Origin: Clostridiales bacterium | Lineage (GTDB): Bacteria; Bacillota; Clostridia; Christensenellales; Aristaeellaceae | Reading direction: 5' to 3' | Assembly: GCA_015056085.1 (NCBI GenBank) | Contig: SVHA01000001.1 | Coordinates: forward strand, 124,001-188,000 | DNA: 64,000 nucleotides | Part shown: piece by piece, positions 54,640-63,553 of the stretch | How positions within the stretch are numbered: position 1 is the first letter of the stretch | Layout: each line of letters begins with the position of its first letter | Position numbers and translations under genes: made by a program | Notes under the pieces: generated by a model | Told to the model about the DNA's origin: nothing | What the model saw: only the letters and a program-made list of their open reading frames with translations | Database searches by the model: none

Positions 54640-55661
54640 AACAAAAATCAGGCCTGCAATTGAATATCCGCCTGGTGTTCATCCTCGTGGCCTTGTTGGA
54701 GATTATGGGCACGCTGGGCGCAGCGTCTCTTCTGACGTATCTGCTGGAAGATGTGTTGAAAATCAACGTCGAACTGCATCCGGCAGTGTGGCTTGCAATC
54801 TTCTCCGTAGGCATTGGCGTGGCGGTTACTGTCGTGGTGAATGTTCTTCTGCTTCGTCCCATTGTGCGGATGAACCGGGCCATGAAGCAGGTGGCGTCGG
54901 GCGATTTCACTGTGCGGCTGGAAAGCAACAGCTTCGTGCGGGAAGTGCAGGATTCCTGCAGCAGTTTCAACACCATGGTGAGCGAACTGGGCAACACAGA
55001 AACGCTGCAGAGTGATTTCGTGTCCAACGTCAGCCACGAATTCAAAACGCCGATCAACGCCATTGAGGGCTATGCAACGCTTCTGCAGGGCGCACAGACC
55101 AAGGAAGAGCAGGACACTTATGTGGAACGCATCCTGATGAATACCCAACGCCTTTCCACGCTGGTGGGCAATATTCTGCTCCTGTCCAAGGTATCCAATC
55201 ACACCATTCCCATGGCGAAAGCACCTTATCGGCTGGATGAACAAATCCGCCAGGTGCTATTGCAGATGGAATCCCGCTGGACGGAAAAGGAAATCGAGTT
55301 TGATGTTGATCTGGATTCCGTCACCATCAATGCCAATGAAAACCTGCTGTATCATGTGTGGAGTAATCTCCTGAGCAATGCGGTGAAATTCACTCCGGAA
55401 GGCGGGCTCATCTCCATGCGATTGACGGCGGAAGGGGAGTACATTGACTTCGTGATTGAAGACAATGGCCCCGGTATCCCTGAAGCGGCTATGGAGAAGA
55501 TTTTCCACCGGTTTTATCAGCTGGACGGCACCCACCGTCAGGAAGGCAACGGCCTGGGTTTGGCGCTGTGCAAACAGATTCTTGATACCTGTTCCGGCTC
55601 TGTGAAGGTGGAAAACCTGCCCACGCAGGGCTGCAGATTCACTGTCAGACTCCCGAAATAA
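54636..55661 (+). CDS. Sensor histidine kinase, partner of the OmpR-type regulator
   Basis: A 341-residue kinase with two membrane spans (about 12-37 and 50-73) separated by only about a dozen residues, so it has practically no external sensor domain. A HAMP domain follows (74-125), then the H-box SNVSHEFKTP with H134, an N-box (LLSNAVKFTP), DNGPGIP and GNGLGLALCKQ. The short loop suggests intramembrane sensing, for example of cell-envelope stress, in the manner of BceS/LiaS kinases; this is inference. A terminator follows. Confidence 0.94.
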   Translation: MKQKSGLQLNIRLVFILVALLEIMGTLGAASLLTYLLEDVLKINVELHPAVWLAIFSVGIGVAVTVVVNVLLLRPIVRMNRAMKQVASGDFTVRLESNSFVREVQDSCSSFNTMVSELGNTETLQSDFVSNVSHEFKTPINAIEGYATLLQGAQTKEEQDTYVERILMNTQRLSTLVGNILLLSKVSNHTIPMAKAPYRLDEQIRQVLLQMESRWTEKEIEFDVDLDSVTINANENLLYHVWSNLLSNAVKFTPEGGLISMRLTAEGEYIDFVIEDNGPGIPEAAMEKIFHRFYQLDGTHRQEGNGLGLALCKQILDTCSGSVKVENLPTQGCRFTVRLPK

Positions 55662-55668
55662 CCCTTCA

Positions 55669-55695
55669 TCCCGGCAATTGCTGCCGGGATTTTTT
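55669..55695 (+). terminator. Terminator after the two-component system
   Basis: TCCCGGCA (55669-55676) pairs with TGCCGGGA (55682-55689), then six T. Confidence 0.92.
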
Positions 55696-55723
55696 CACCC
55701 CTGATGACACTTCTTCATACAAT
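55696..55723 (+). promoter_or_regulatory. Candidate sporulation-sigma promoter for the DUF11 gene
   Basis: CACC (55696-55699), 16 bp, CATACAAT (55716-55723). The -10 matches the sigma-E consensus CATACAnT, and the CACC-16-CATA layout also fits sigma-K. Distance to the ATG is 52 nt. Confidence 0.45.
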
Positions 55724-55775
55724 GAAGCGTAGCGGAGCAGCAAAGTGTTTCTCCGCTGTAAAGGAGGAATCAGGG

Positions 55776-56633
55776 ATGGCAACGCCCTTTACAAATCAGG
55801 CTACCATTTCTTATCGCAACTGTCTGGCTGCGTCCAATGTGGTCAGCGGCATTCTTCAGGACGAACTCACCATGACGAAAACAGCCATCAGCGAGGGCTA
55901 TCAGTCCTGCTGTGGTATCACCTATGCTGTGAGCATCGTCAACAGCGGTCAGACTGTCTATACCGGCCTGACGCTGACGGACGACCTGGGCGCTTATACC
56001 CTCGCCGGCGGAACCTCTGTCACGCCTTTAACCTACGCAGACGGTTCTGTAGTGATGTATCAGAATGGCGTGCTGACAACGGTGCCCACTGTTGCTGGTG
56101 AGGATCCGCTGACGCTCACGAGCATTACCGTGCCTGCCGGCGGCAATGTGCTGATTCTTTACCGCGCCACGCCCAACCAGTATGCGCCTCTGGGCACGGA
56201 TGCCGTGATTACCAACACCGCAGCGCTCACTGGCGCTGGCGTGGACAACGTGACCGCCTCTGCCACCACCAATGCGGCCACCGGCCCCAGCCTGACGATT
56301 CTGAAGGCCGTGGATCCCGCTGTGGTGACGCCTGATGACACTGTGACGTACACCTTTACCATTCAGAACTACGGCCCTGAAGCAACTGTCGCCACGGATA
56401 ACGTGGTGCTGACGGATGTGTTTGATCTCATCCTCACCCTCACCGATGTGACGCTGGACGGCGCCGCTCTTATCTCTGGGCTGGATTATACCTACGATGA
56501 AGCCACTGGCGAATTCACCACTACGATTGGCACCATTACTGTGCCTGCGGCGGCTTATACCCAGAATGCAACCACCGGCGAGTGGACCGTCATACCCGGC
56601 GTGACCACTCTTGTGGTGACGGGAACGGTGTAA
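55776..56633 (+). CDS. DUF11-repeat protein without signal peptide
   Basis: A 285-residue protein with two DUF11-like beta-sandwich repeats. The first runs about 30-165, including AVSIVNSGQTVYTGLTLTDD. The second runs about 180-285, including TFTIQNYGPEATVATDN. It starts directly with TPFTNQATISYRNCLAASN, with no signal peptide, membrane span or sorting motif. Similar proteins occur in spore-forming clostridia. Given the missing export signal and the CATA-type promoter, a spore-surface role is inferred; export by another route is possible. AAAGGAGG lies before the ATG at 55776. It is monocistronic between two terminators. Confidence 0.75.
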   Translation: MATPFTNQATISYRNCLAASNVVSGILQDELTMTKTAISEGYQSCCGITYAVSIVNSGQTVYTGLTLTDDLGAYTLAGGTSVTPLTYADGSVVMYQNGVLTTVPTVAGEDPLTLTSITVPAGGNVLILYRATPNQYAPLGTDAVITNTAALTGAGVDNVTASATTNAATGPSLTILKAVDPAVVTPDDTVTYTFTIQNYGPEATVATDNVVLTDVFDLILTLTDVTLDGAALISGLDYTYDEATGEFTTTIGTITVPAAAYTQNATTGEWTVIPGVTTLVVTGTV

Positions 56634-56642
56634 TCTGATCGG

Positions 56643-56674
56643 GTCTGCCCTGAAAATGGGCAGGCTTTTTCTTT
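56643..56674 (+). terminator. Terminator after the DUF11 gene
   Basis: GTCTGCCC (56643-56650) pairs with GGGCAGGC (56658-56665), followed by TTTTTCTTT. Confidence 0.85.
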
Positions 56675-56713
56675 ATGTGCGATAAAAAAACAATGATAAA
56701 CTTTCATCCCTCG

Positions 56714-56742
56714 TTGATTTTTTGAAAAAACTGTGATAGCAT
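56714..56742 (+). promoter_or_regulatory. Possible promoter of the dprA-topA-trmFO-hslVU unit
   Basis: TTGATT (56714-56719), 17 bp, TAGCAT (56737-56742), the same -10 hexamer as at 49655. About 115 bp before the dprA start. Confidence 0.5.
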
Positions 56743-56752
56743 AGGGGGCGTT

Positions 56753-56794
56753 GAGGCGAACCTGTTTTTCTTAAGAAGTTTACAAAACCGCCTC
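56753..56794 (+). repeat. Nested inverted repeat in the dprA leader
   Basis: GAGGCG (56753-56758) and CGCCTC (56789-56794) flank a palindrome TTCTTAAGAA (56768-56777). It lies just after the putative promoter and could be an operator or an RNA hairpin; there is no adjacent T-run. Confidence 0.4.
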
Positions 56795-56855
56795 GCACTG
56801 GCAATATATGGAAATTCTGTGTTGAATTCCCGTAATTTTGCCAGAAAGGATGAAA

Positions 56856-57962
56856 ATGCGCTACAAAAGAGAAGATGGCTGCCGTGCATGGCTGACCCAC
56901 GGGGAACTCCCACCGGAGACCTTGCGGGAAATCCTGAGGGAATATGGCTCCTGTGAAGCGCTGTATGAACGCTTTGTCGCCACCAAGGGCAGTTGCCTGC
57001 AGGGGAAAGTCACCTCCCTCCAGCTGGAATGGCTGCGCCGTTATGCCCAGCCAGACGAGATGCACCGCATGATGCAGACGATGAAGGATCATGATATGGG
57101 CATCCTGTCTGAGGAAGACTTCGGCTTTCCTGACACGCTGCGGGACATTCCCGACGCACCGGTGTTTCTGTTCTACATCGGCAATCCCGACGTGCTGATG
57201 GGCCGCTGCCTGACCATGGTGGGCGCACGAAAGGCGTCTCCGGCAGGAAGCGACGCTACCCGCACTGTGGCACGGGAACTGAGCCTGCAGGGTGTGACCA
57301 TCATCAGCGGTCTGGCCATGGGCATTGACACACAAGCCCATGAAGGCTGTCTGGAAGGGGAGTCCCCCACGGTGGGCGTAATGGCCTGCGGACTGGATAT
57401 CGATTATCCCGTGGAAAATGCAGCCCTGAAGAAAGAGATCATCCAGCGGGGTGGTTTGCTCCTGAGCGAATATCCTCCTGGCACACCGGCGCTGCCGTTC
57501 CGCTTTCCGGTGCGCAACCGAATTCTGGCGGGACTTGGCCGGGCGGTGATCATGATGGAATGCCAGATCAAGTCCGGTTCCATGACCACCGTTACCCATG
57601 CCCTCAATCAGGGCAAGGACGTCTATGCCTATCCCGGCATCCCCGGCACACCCTGGGCGGAAGGCGCTCATCAGCTGCTGCGGGAGGGCGCCAGTTTCTT
57701 CGCCAAGGCAGAGGACATTCTGGAAGACCTCTCCTGGCTGGATGACAAGCCCATGCTCAAACAGCAGGCTGCGGAAGCACTGCCGTCCCTGACGCCGGAT
57801 CAGCGCAAGATCATGATGATTCTCACCCAGGGCGAACAGTCCTTTGATCAGCTTTGCGCTGCATCGGGTCTGGACACATCAACCCTGTCTGCCTCGCTGA
57901 CCATGCTTCAAATTATGGGGCTGATCAAATCCCTTCCCGGCAAGAGTTACATCAGGGCATAA
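56856..57962 (+). CDS. dprA: DNA-processing protein DprA (Smf)
   Basis: A 368-residue DprA. The Rossmann-like core has VGARKASPAG near residue 122, SGLAMGIDTQAHEG near 150, FPVRNRILAGLG near 218, and KSGSMTTVTHALNQG near 240; the C-terminal winged helix (about 305-368) is present. In competent bacteria it loads RecA on incoming single-stranded DNA. Start ATG at 56856 is favoured over 56850, because AAAGG (56845-56849) then has room. It is first in the dprA-topA-trmFO order known from Firmicutes. Confidence 0.94.
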   Translation: MRYKREDGCRAWLTHGELPPETLREILREYGSCEALYERFVATKGSCLQGKVTSLQLEWLRRYAQPDEMHRMMQTMKDHDMGILSEEDFGFPDTLRDIPDAPVFLFYIGNPDVLMGRCLTMVGARKASPAGSDATRTVARELSLQGVTIISGLAMGIDTQAHEGCLEGESPTVGVMACGLDIDYPVENAALKKEIIQRGGLLLSEYPPGTPALPFRFPVRNRILAGLGRAVIMMECQIKSGSMTTVTHALNQGKDVYAYPGIPGTPWAEGAHQLLREGASFFAKAEDILEDLSWLDDKPMLKQQAAEALPSLTPDQRKIMMILTQGEQSFDQLCAASGLDTSTLSASLTMLQIMGLIKSLPGKSYIRA

Positions 57963-58007
57963 TTCACTCATTCACCTGAATTCAGGCTTTTATGGAGGCT
58001 ACCGATC

Positions 58008-60131
58008 ATGGCTGCTACGAAACAGAAACTCATTATCATCGAATCTCCCGCCAAAGCACGCACCATCAGCAAGTTCCTGGGCAAGGGCTACAAGGTGGAA
58101 GCGTGCCAGGGTCATGTGTGCGATATGCCCAAGTCCCAGATTGGCGTAGATGTGGACAACGACTTCGAAATCAAGTACATCACGATCCGCGGCAGGGGAG
58201 ACATCCTCAGCCGCATTCGCAAGGAAGCCAAGAATGCTTCCCAGATTTATCTTGCAACTGACCCGGACCGTGAAGGTGAAGCCATTTCCTGGCACCTGTC
58301 TCACATCCTGGGTATTGAGCCGGAGAAGGTCTGCCGCATTGAGTTCCACGAAGTCACCAAGAAGGCCGTGCAGGCAGCGCTGAAGCAGCCCCGTTCTCTG
58401 GACATGGGCCGTGTGGACGCCCAGCAGGCCCGCCGTGTGCTGGATCGCCTGATTGGCTATAAAATCAGCCCCCTTCTGTGGGCGAAGGTGAAAAAAGGCC
58501 TGTCCGCCGGTCGTGTACAGTCCGTCGTCACCCGGATGGTGGTGGCCCGTGAACAGGAGATCGAGGAGTTCATCCCTGAAGAGTACTGGGATATTTCCGC
58601 CCGGATGCAGTCCGTGCAGAACAAGGGCCGCAAGTTCAAGTTCACCGCCCGCCTGAACACCATCGACGGCGAAAAGGTGGAAATCACCAATGCAGAAGAC
58701 GCCGCCAAGGCCGTTGCCCGCATCGAAAAGGCGCATTTTGCCGTGTCTTCCGTCAAGAGCAGCATCCGTCGCAAGATGCCCGCTGCACCCTTCACTACCT
58801 CCAGCCTGCAGCAGGAAGCCAGCCGCAAACTGGGCTTCACCACCGCCAAGACCATGCAGGTGGTGCAGAACCTCTATGAAGGCGTGGATCTGGAAAATGA
58901 AGGCACGCAGGGTATTGTCACCTACATCCGTACCGATTCCGTCCGCGTGAGCGACGAGGCACTGTCTTCCCTGCGGGCATTCATTCCCCAGCGCTTCGGC
59001 GAGGAATATCTGCCGGAAGAGCCCAATGAATTCCGTGGCAGGAAAAACTCTCAGGATGCCCACGAGGCCATCCGTCCTACGGACATCACCCGTACCCCTG
59101 AAAAGATCAAGTCCTCCCTGACGAAGGAGCAGTATAACCTCTATCGCCTGATTTACAACCGCTTCCTGGCCAGCCAGATGATGCCTGCCCAGTATGAAAC
59201 CCTCACCGCTGAACTGTCCGGCGATGGCGTGTCCATGCGCTTCTACGGCGAGCACAAGACCTTTGCCGGCTTCACTTCCGTGTATGAAGAGGGCACCGAC
59301 GATGAGGTCGCAGCGGCTGATATGACCCTGCCTGCGCTGACGGAAGGCGCTGCCGTGTCGCTGGAAGAAGTGCTGTCCGAACAACATTTCACCCAGCCGC
59401 CGCCCCGATACAACGAAGCTTCCCTCGTCCGTGCCATGGAAGAAAAGGGCATTGGCCGTCCTTCCACCTATGCGCCCACCATCACCACCATTGTGGCCCG
59501 TGGATACGTCAGCCGGGAGAAGAAGAGGCTCTATCCCACAGAACTGGGCCGTATGATCACTGGCATGATGGAAGAATACTTCGCCGACATCGTCAACACG
59601 GAATTCACTGCCGAGATGGAAAATCAGCTGGACAAGGTGGAAGAAGGCGAGTTGGAATGGAAGCAGGTCCTGCGGGATTTCTATCCGCCCTTTGCCAAAA
59701 CGCTGTCCCTTGCTGAAAAGAAGATCGAAAAGGTGGAAGTCAAGGACGAGCCCAGCGACGTACCCTGCGATAAGTGCGGCGCCATGCTGGTGTACAAGAT
59801 GGGCCGTTTCGGCCGCTTCCTGGCGTGCCCCAATTTCCCGGATTGCCGCAACACCAAACCCATCATTCAGTACATCGAAGCGCCCTGTCCTGCTTGCGGC
59901 GCCCGCCTGATGGAAAAGACCAGCAAGAAAAATCGCAAGTTCTACGGCTGCGAGCATTATCCCGAGTGCGACTTTGTGTCCTGGGAGAAGCCTGTGACGG
60001 AGAAATGCCCCCAGTGCGGCTCCTACATGGTGGAGAAGTACAACCGCAAGGGTGAAATGTGGCATCTGTGCGCCAATGAGACCTGCCGCTGCCGTGTGGA
60101 AGTGAAGCAGAGAGAGAGCGAGGAAGAATAA
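58008..60131 (+). CDS. topA: DNA topoisomerase I
   Basis: A 707-residue type IA topoisomerase that relaxes negative supercoils. The Toprim domain has IESPAKA near residue 12 and DPDREGEAIS near 85; the active-site tyrosine is in TYIRTDS near residue 306. The C-terminus carries three four-cysteine zinc ribbons (CDKCGAML ..., CPACGARL ..., CPQCGSYM ...). The start ATG has GGAGG upstream. trmFO begins immediately after its stop codon. Confidence 0.98.
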   Translation: MAATKQKLIIIESPAKARTISKFLGKGYKVEACQGHVCDMPKSQIGVDVDNDFEIKYITIRGRGDILSRIRKEAKNASQIYLATDPDREGEAISWHLSHILGIEPEKVCRIEFHEVTKKAVQAALKQPRSLDMGRVDAQQARRVLDRLIGYKISPLLWAKVKKGLSAGRVQSVVTRMVVAREQEIEEFIPEEYWDISARMQSVQNKGRKFKFTARLNTIDGEKVEITNAEDAAKAVARIEKAHFAVSSVKSSIRRKMPAAPFTTSSLQQEASRKLGFTTAKTMQVVQNLYEGVDLENEGTQGIVTYIRTDSVRVSDEALSSLRAFIPQRFGEEYLPEEPNEFRGRKNSQDAHEAIRPTDITRTPEKIKSSLTKEQYNLYRLIYNRFLASQMMPAQYETLTAELSGDGVSMRFYGEHKTFAGFTSVYEEGTDDEVAAADMTLPALTEGAAVSLEEVLSEQHFTQPPPRYNEASLVRAMEEKGIGRPSTYAPTITTIVARGYVSREKKRLYPTELGRMITGMMEEYFADIVNTEFTAEMENQLDKVEEGELEWKQVLRDFYPPFAKTLSLAEKKIEKVEVKDEPSDVPCDKCGAMLVYKMGRFGRFLACPNFPDCRNTKPIIQYIEAPCPACGARLMEKTSKKNRKFYGCEHYPECDFVSWEKPVTEKCPQCGSYMVEKYNRKGEMWHLCANETCRCRVEVKQRESEEE

Positions 60132-61499
60132 TTGTCAGAACAACTCAAAGCCACCGTGGTGGGGGCAGGTCTGGCGGGCTGTGAAGCGGCATGGCAGCTT
60201 GTCCGGCAGGGGATTGCCGTGACGCTGATCGAGATGAAACCGGAGAAAAAGTCTCCTGCCCATCACAGCGATCTGTTTGCGGAACTGGTGTGCTCCAACT
60301 CCCTGCGCTCTGACCGCCTGACCAACGCCGTGGGCCTTCTCAAGGAAGAAATGCGGATGTGCGACAGCCTGATCATGAAAGCGGCTGATGCAGCCCGTGT
60401 GCCCGCCGGAGGCGCATTGGCGGTGGATCGTAACACCTTCTCCGGGTATATCACCAAGGCACTTCGGGAAAATCCGCTGGTGACTGTGGAGAGCCGGGAA
60501 GTCACGCAAATTCCCGATGGCCCTGTCATTATCGCCACGGGACCGCTGACATCCGACGCCCTGTCTGATGAAATCGCCAAGCTGCCGGGTCTGGAAACGC
60601 TGAACTTCTATGACGCTGCTGCGCCTATCGTTCATGCGGATTCACTGAACATGGACAGGATTTTCCGTCAGTCCCGGTATGACCGGGGCGACGATTACCT
60701 CAATTGCCCTATGACCGAGGAGGAATACAATGCCTTTGTGGATGCGCTTCTCAGCGCTGAAACGGCGGAAATCCACGGCTTTGAGGAAAAGAAAGTCTTT
60801 GAAGGTTGTATGCCGGTGGAATCCATGGCCCGCAGAGGCCGTATGGTGCTGGCCTTTGGCCCCATGAAGCCGGTGGGTCTCAGAGACCCCCGCACCGGCA
60901 AGGAAGCCTTCGCAGTAGTACAGTTGCGGCAGGACAACAATACAGGCAGCCTGTATAATATCGTCGGTTTCCAGACGCGCCTCAAGTGGCCGGAGCAGAA
61001 GCGAGTTTTCGGCATGATTCCCGGTCTGGAAAACGCTGATTACGCCCGTTACGGCGTGATGCACCGCAACACTTTCCTGCAGTCTCCGGGCTTCCTGAAT
61101 GCCCATTTTGAGATGATCAGCCGTCCGCAGTGCTACTTTGCCGGGCAGATGACGGGCGTGGAGGGCTATGTGGAAAGCGCCGCCAGCGGCCTGCTCTGCG
61201 GCTTGTCGCTGGGCCGTGACCTGAAGGGTCTGGGCACAGTGGAACTGCCGGGTATCACGGCGCTGGGCGCCATGGGGCGCTACATTTCCACGCCAGCCAA
61301 GCATTTTCAGCCCATGAATTGCTCCTTTGGTCTGATTGACGGTCTGGTGGTGGACAAGCAGCACAAGAAAATCCGCAGCAAGGTGCAGCGGTATGAGATC
61401 ATCGCTCAGCGCTCCCTTGATTTCATGCGGGAATGGTGCAGGGAAATGTACCCTGATGTAAACCATCAGGAAGTTCACAGTGATTTCACCGAAGGATAA
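60132..61499 (+). CDS. trmFO: Folate/FAD-dependent tRNA (uracil-54-C5)-methyltransferase TrmFO
   Basis: A 455-residue enzyme that makes ribothymidine at tRNA position 54 using methylene-tetrahydrofolate and FADH2. FAD-binding [12 protein letters not shown] is at residues 10-21, and the [10 protein letters not shown] stretch and CNSLRSD follow as in the family; FEGCMPVE near residue 219 carries the conserved cysteine. The start is TTG directly adjoining the topA stop, with GAGGAAG inside topA as ribosome binding site. In Bacillus xerC follows; here hslV comes next. Confidence 0.96.
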   Translation: MSEQLKATVVGAGLAGCEAAWQLVRQGIAVTLIEMKPEKKSPAHHSDLFAELVCSNSLRSDRLTNAVGLLKEEMRMCDSLIMKAADAARVPAGGALAVDRNTFSGYITKALRENPLVTVESREVTQIPDGPVIIATGPLTSDALSDEIAKLPGLETLNFYDAAAPIVHADSLNMDRIFRQSRYDRGDDYLNCPMTEEEYNAFVDALLSAETAEIHGFEEKKVFEGCMPVESMARRGRMVLAFGPMKPVGLRDPRTGKEAFAVVQLRQDNNTGSLYNIVGFQTRLKWPEQKRVFGMIPGLENADYARYGVMHRNTFLQSPGFLNAHFEMISRPQCYFAGQMTGVEGYVESAASGLLCGLSLGRDLKGLGTVELPGITALGAMGRYISTPAKHFQPMNCSFGLIDGLVVDKQHKKIRSKVQRYEIIAQRSLDFMREWCREMYPDVNHQEVHSDFTEG

Positions 61500-61567
61500 T
61501 ACAATGAAAGCATCGGCAAGGGAGGCAATCGTGCCGATCCTGCCTGCTTTTTGATGGAGGAACAACT

Positions 61568-62107
61568 ATGAGCAGCGAATTCCGTGGAACGACGATCTGC
61601 GCCGTAAAAAAGGACGGCAAAATCGCCCTGGCCGGTGATGGTCAGGTGACCGTTGGGCAGAGCGTGATTTTCAAGTCCAACGCCCGTAAGGTGCGCAGGC
61701 TGTATAACGATCAGGTAGTGGTCGGCTTTGCCGGCGGCGTGGCGGACGCCTTCACCATGTGCGAAAAGTTCGAAGAAAAACTGACCCAGTGCGGCGGTAA
61801 TCTGGAAAGGGCCGCTGTGGCCATGGCGCAGATGTGGCGGGGCGAGCAGTCTATGCGGCAACTGGAAAGCCAGATGATCGTTGCCAACAAGGAATCCCTG
61901 CTGGTGCTGTCCGGTTCCGGAGAGGTCATTGACCCCGACGAGGGCGTCATCGCCATCGGCTCCGGCGGCAACTATGCGCTGGCCGCAGCCAGAGCACTGA
62001 CGGAGAACACCGATCTGTCCGCCGCTGAAATCGCCGAAAAGGCGCTGCGCATTGCGGCGTCCATCTGCGTGTTCACCAACGATCACATCATCGTGGAAGA
62101 AGTGTAA
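61568..62107 (+). CDS. hslV: ATP-dependent protease subunit HslV (ClpQ)
   Basis: A 179-residue proteasome-like peptidase subunit. After the short propeptide MSSEFRG, the mature chain starts with TTICAV, so a threonine is the nucleophile. LAGDGQVT and FAGGVADAF are typical motifs, and [11 protein letters not shown] is near residue 137. It forms a double hexamer capped by HslU. GGAGG lies before the ATG. hslU follows after 13 nt. Confidence 0.97.
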   Translation: MSSEFRGTTICAVKKDGKIALAGDGQVTVGQSVIFKSNARKVRRLYNDQVVVGFAGGVADAFTMCEKFEEKLTQCGGNLERAAVAMAQMWRGEQSMRQLESQMIVANKESLLVLSGSGEVIDPDEGVIAIGSGGNYALAAARALTENTDLSAAEIAEKALRIAASICVFTNDHIIVEEV

Positions 62108-62120
62108 GGAGGGGCAAATC

Positions 62121-63485
62121 ATGGCAGAACTGACGCCCCGCCAGATCGTGCGGGAACTGGATAGGTACATCATCGGTCAGGACGAAGCAAAAAAATCCGT
62201 GGCCATCGCCCTGCGAAACAGGTATCGTCGCTCTATGGTGGATCCCGCCATGCGGGAGGAAATCAGCCCGAAGAATATTCTTATGATTGGTCCCACCGGC
62301 GTGGGCAAGACGGAAATTGCCCGCAGGCTGGCCAAACTGGTGGCAGCTCCCTTCGTGAAGGTGGAAGCCACCAAGTTCACCGAAGTGGGCTATGTGGGCC
62401 GGGATGTGGAAAGCATCGTGCGGGATTTGGTGGAGAACGCCATCCGCATGGTGAAGGACGAGCACAGCGCCCGTGTCGCCCCCAGAGCGAAGGTTATCGC
62501 CGAGGATCGTCTGGCGGAACTGATGGTGCATCCTCCGAAAAAGCACAACGGCTTCTCGCTGGATTATCTGCTGGGCCGCAAGCCGGCCGAACCTGCACCT
62601 CAGACGGATGACGTCCAGCTGGCCAATGAAAAGGAAGACATTCGTCTTCGGCTGATGAGGGGCGAACTGGAAGACCGGGAACTGGAAATCGAGGTGGAAG
62701 AAGCAGCGCCCTCTCTGGATGTGGGCGGCGGATCCATCAGCCTGGGCGATATGATGGGCAACATGATGCCTCGCCGGACGAAAATGCGCCGTGTGAAGGT
62801 CAGCGAGGCCCGCAAAATTCTGGAATCCGAGGAAACGGATAAACTCATCGACATGGACGCCGTGCAGGATGAAGCTGTGCGCCGTGCGGAACAGAACGGT
62901 ATCGTGTTCATCGACGAGATTGACAAGATTGCCGGTCACCGTGGCGGCAGTGGCCCCGATGTGAGCCGTGAAGGCGTGCAGCGGGACATCCTGCCCATTG
63001 TGGAAGGTTCCACCGTTAACACCAAGTATGGCCCCGTCAAAACGGACTATATGCTCTTTATCGCCGCCGGAGCTTTCCATGTGGCGAAGGTCAGCGACCT
63101 GATTCCCGAACTGCAGGGCCGTTTCCCCGTGCGTGTAACGCTGAAATCCCTGACGAGAGAGGATTTCCAGAAGATCCTGACCCAGCCGGATAATGCCCTG
63201 ACGCTGCAGTATCAGGCGCTGCTGGCGGTGGACAAGGTGCTGCTCACCTTTGAAGACAGTGCCATCGAGGCCATTGCTGATGCTGCTTATTCCGCCAACG
63301 AAACGGCGGAGGACATCGGCGCCCGCCGCCTCCACGCTGTGTTTGAGCAGCTGCTGGAGGACATCGCCTTCAACGCCGGCGATGAGGATATGCCCCCGGT
63401 GGAACTGAAAATCAACGGCGATTACGTCCGCAGCCACCTTTCCGGCGAACTGCGACCCACTGATCTCAAAAAGTACATTCTCTAA
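62121..63485 (+). CDS. hslU: ATP-dependent protease ATPase subunit HslU (ClpY)
   Basis: A 454-residue AAA+ unfoldase that feeds HslV. N-terminal [20 protein letters not shown], Walker [10 protein letters not shown] near residue 57, a long I-domain (about 110-240), Walker [12 protein letters not shown] near 263, and the C-terminal LKKYIL tail that activates HslV. AAGGAGG precedes the ATG. In Bacillus codY follows; here the operon ends at a terminator and the next gene is a convergent antiporter. Confidence 0.97.
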   Translation: MAELTPRQIVRELDRYIIGQDEAKKSVAIALRNRYRRSMVDPAMREEISPKNILMIGPTGVGKTEIARRLAKLVAAPFVKVEATKFTEVGYVGRDVESIVRDLVENAIRMVKDEHSARVAPRAKVIAEDRLAELMVHPPKKHNGFSLDYLLGRKPAEPAPQTDDVQLANEKEDIRLRLMRGELEDRELEIEVEEAAPSLDVGGGSISLGDMMGNMMPRRTKMRRVKVSEARKILESEETDKLIDMDAVQDEAVRRAEQNGIVFIDEIDKIAGHRGGSGPDVSREGVQRDILPIVEGSTVNTKYGPVKTDYMLFIAAGAFHVAKVSDLIPELQGRFPVRVTLKSLTREDFQKILTQPDNALTLQYQALLAVDKVLLTFEDSAIEAIADAAYSANETAEDIGARRLHAVFEQLLEDIAFNAGDEDMPPVELKINGDYVRSHLSGELRPTDLKKYIL

Positions 63486-63500
63486 CCAAATCCGAAATAA

Positions 63501-63530
63501 AAAAACAGCTGCACTTTTCCGGTGCAGCTG
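63501..63530. terminator. Terminator shared by hslU and the convergent antiporter gene
   Basis: CAGCTGCAC (63506-63514) pairs with GTGCAGCTG (63522-63530). The run of A on the left gives a strong T-run for the minus-strand gene; the plus-strand side reads CTTGTTT and is weaker. Confidence 0.8.
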
Positions 63531-63553
63531 CTTGTTTATGTGGCTGAAAGAAA

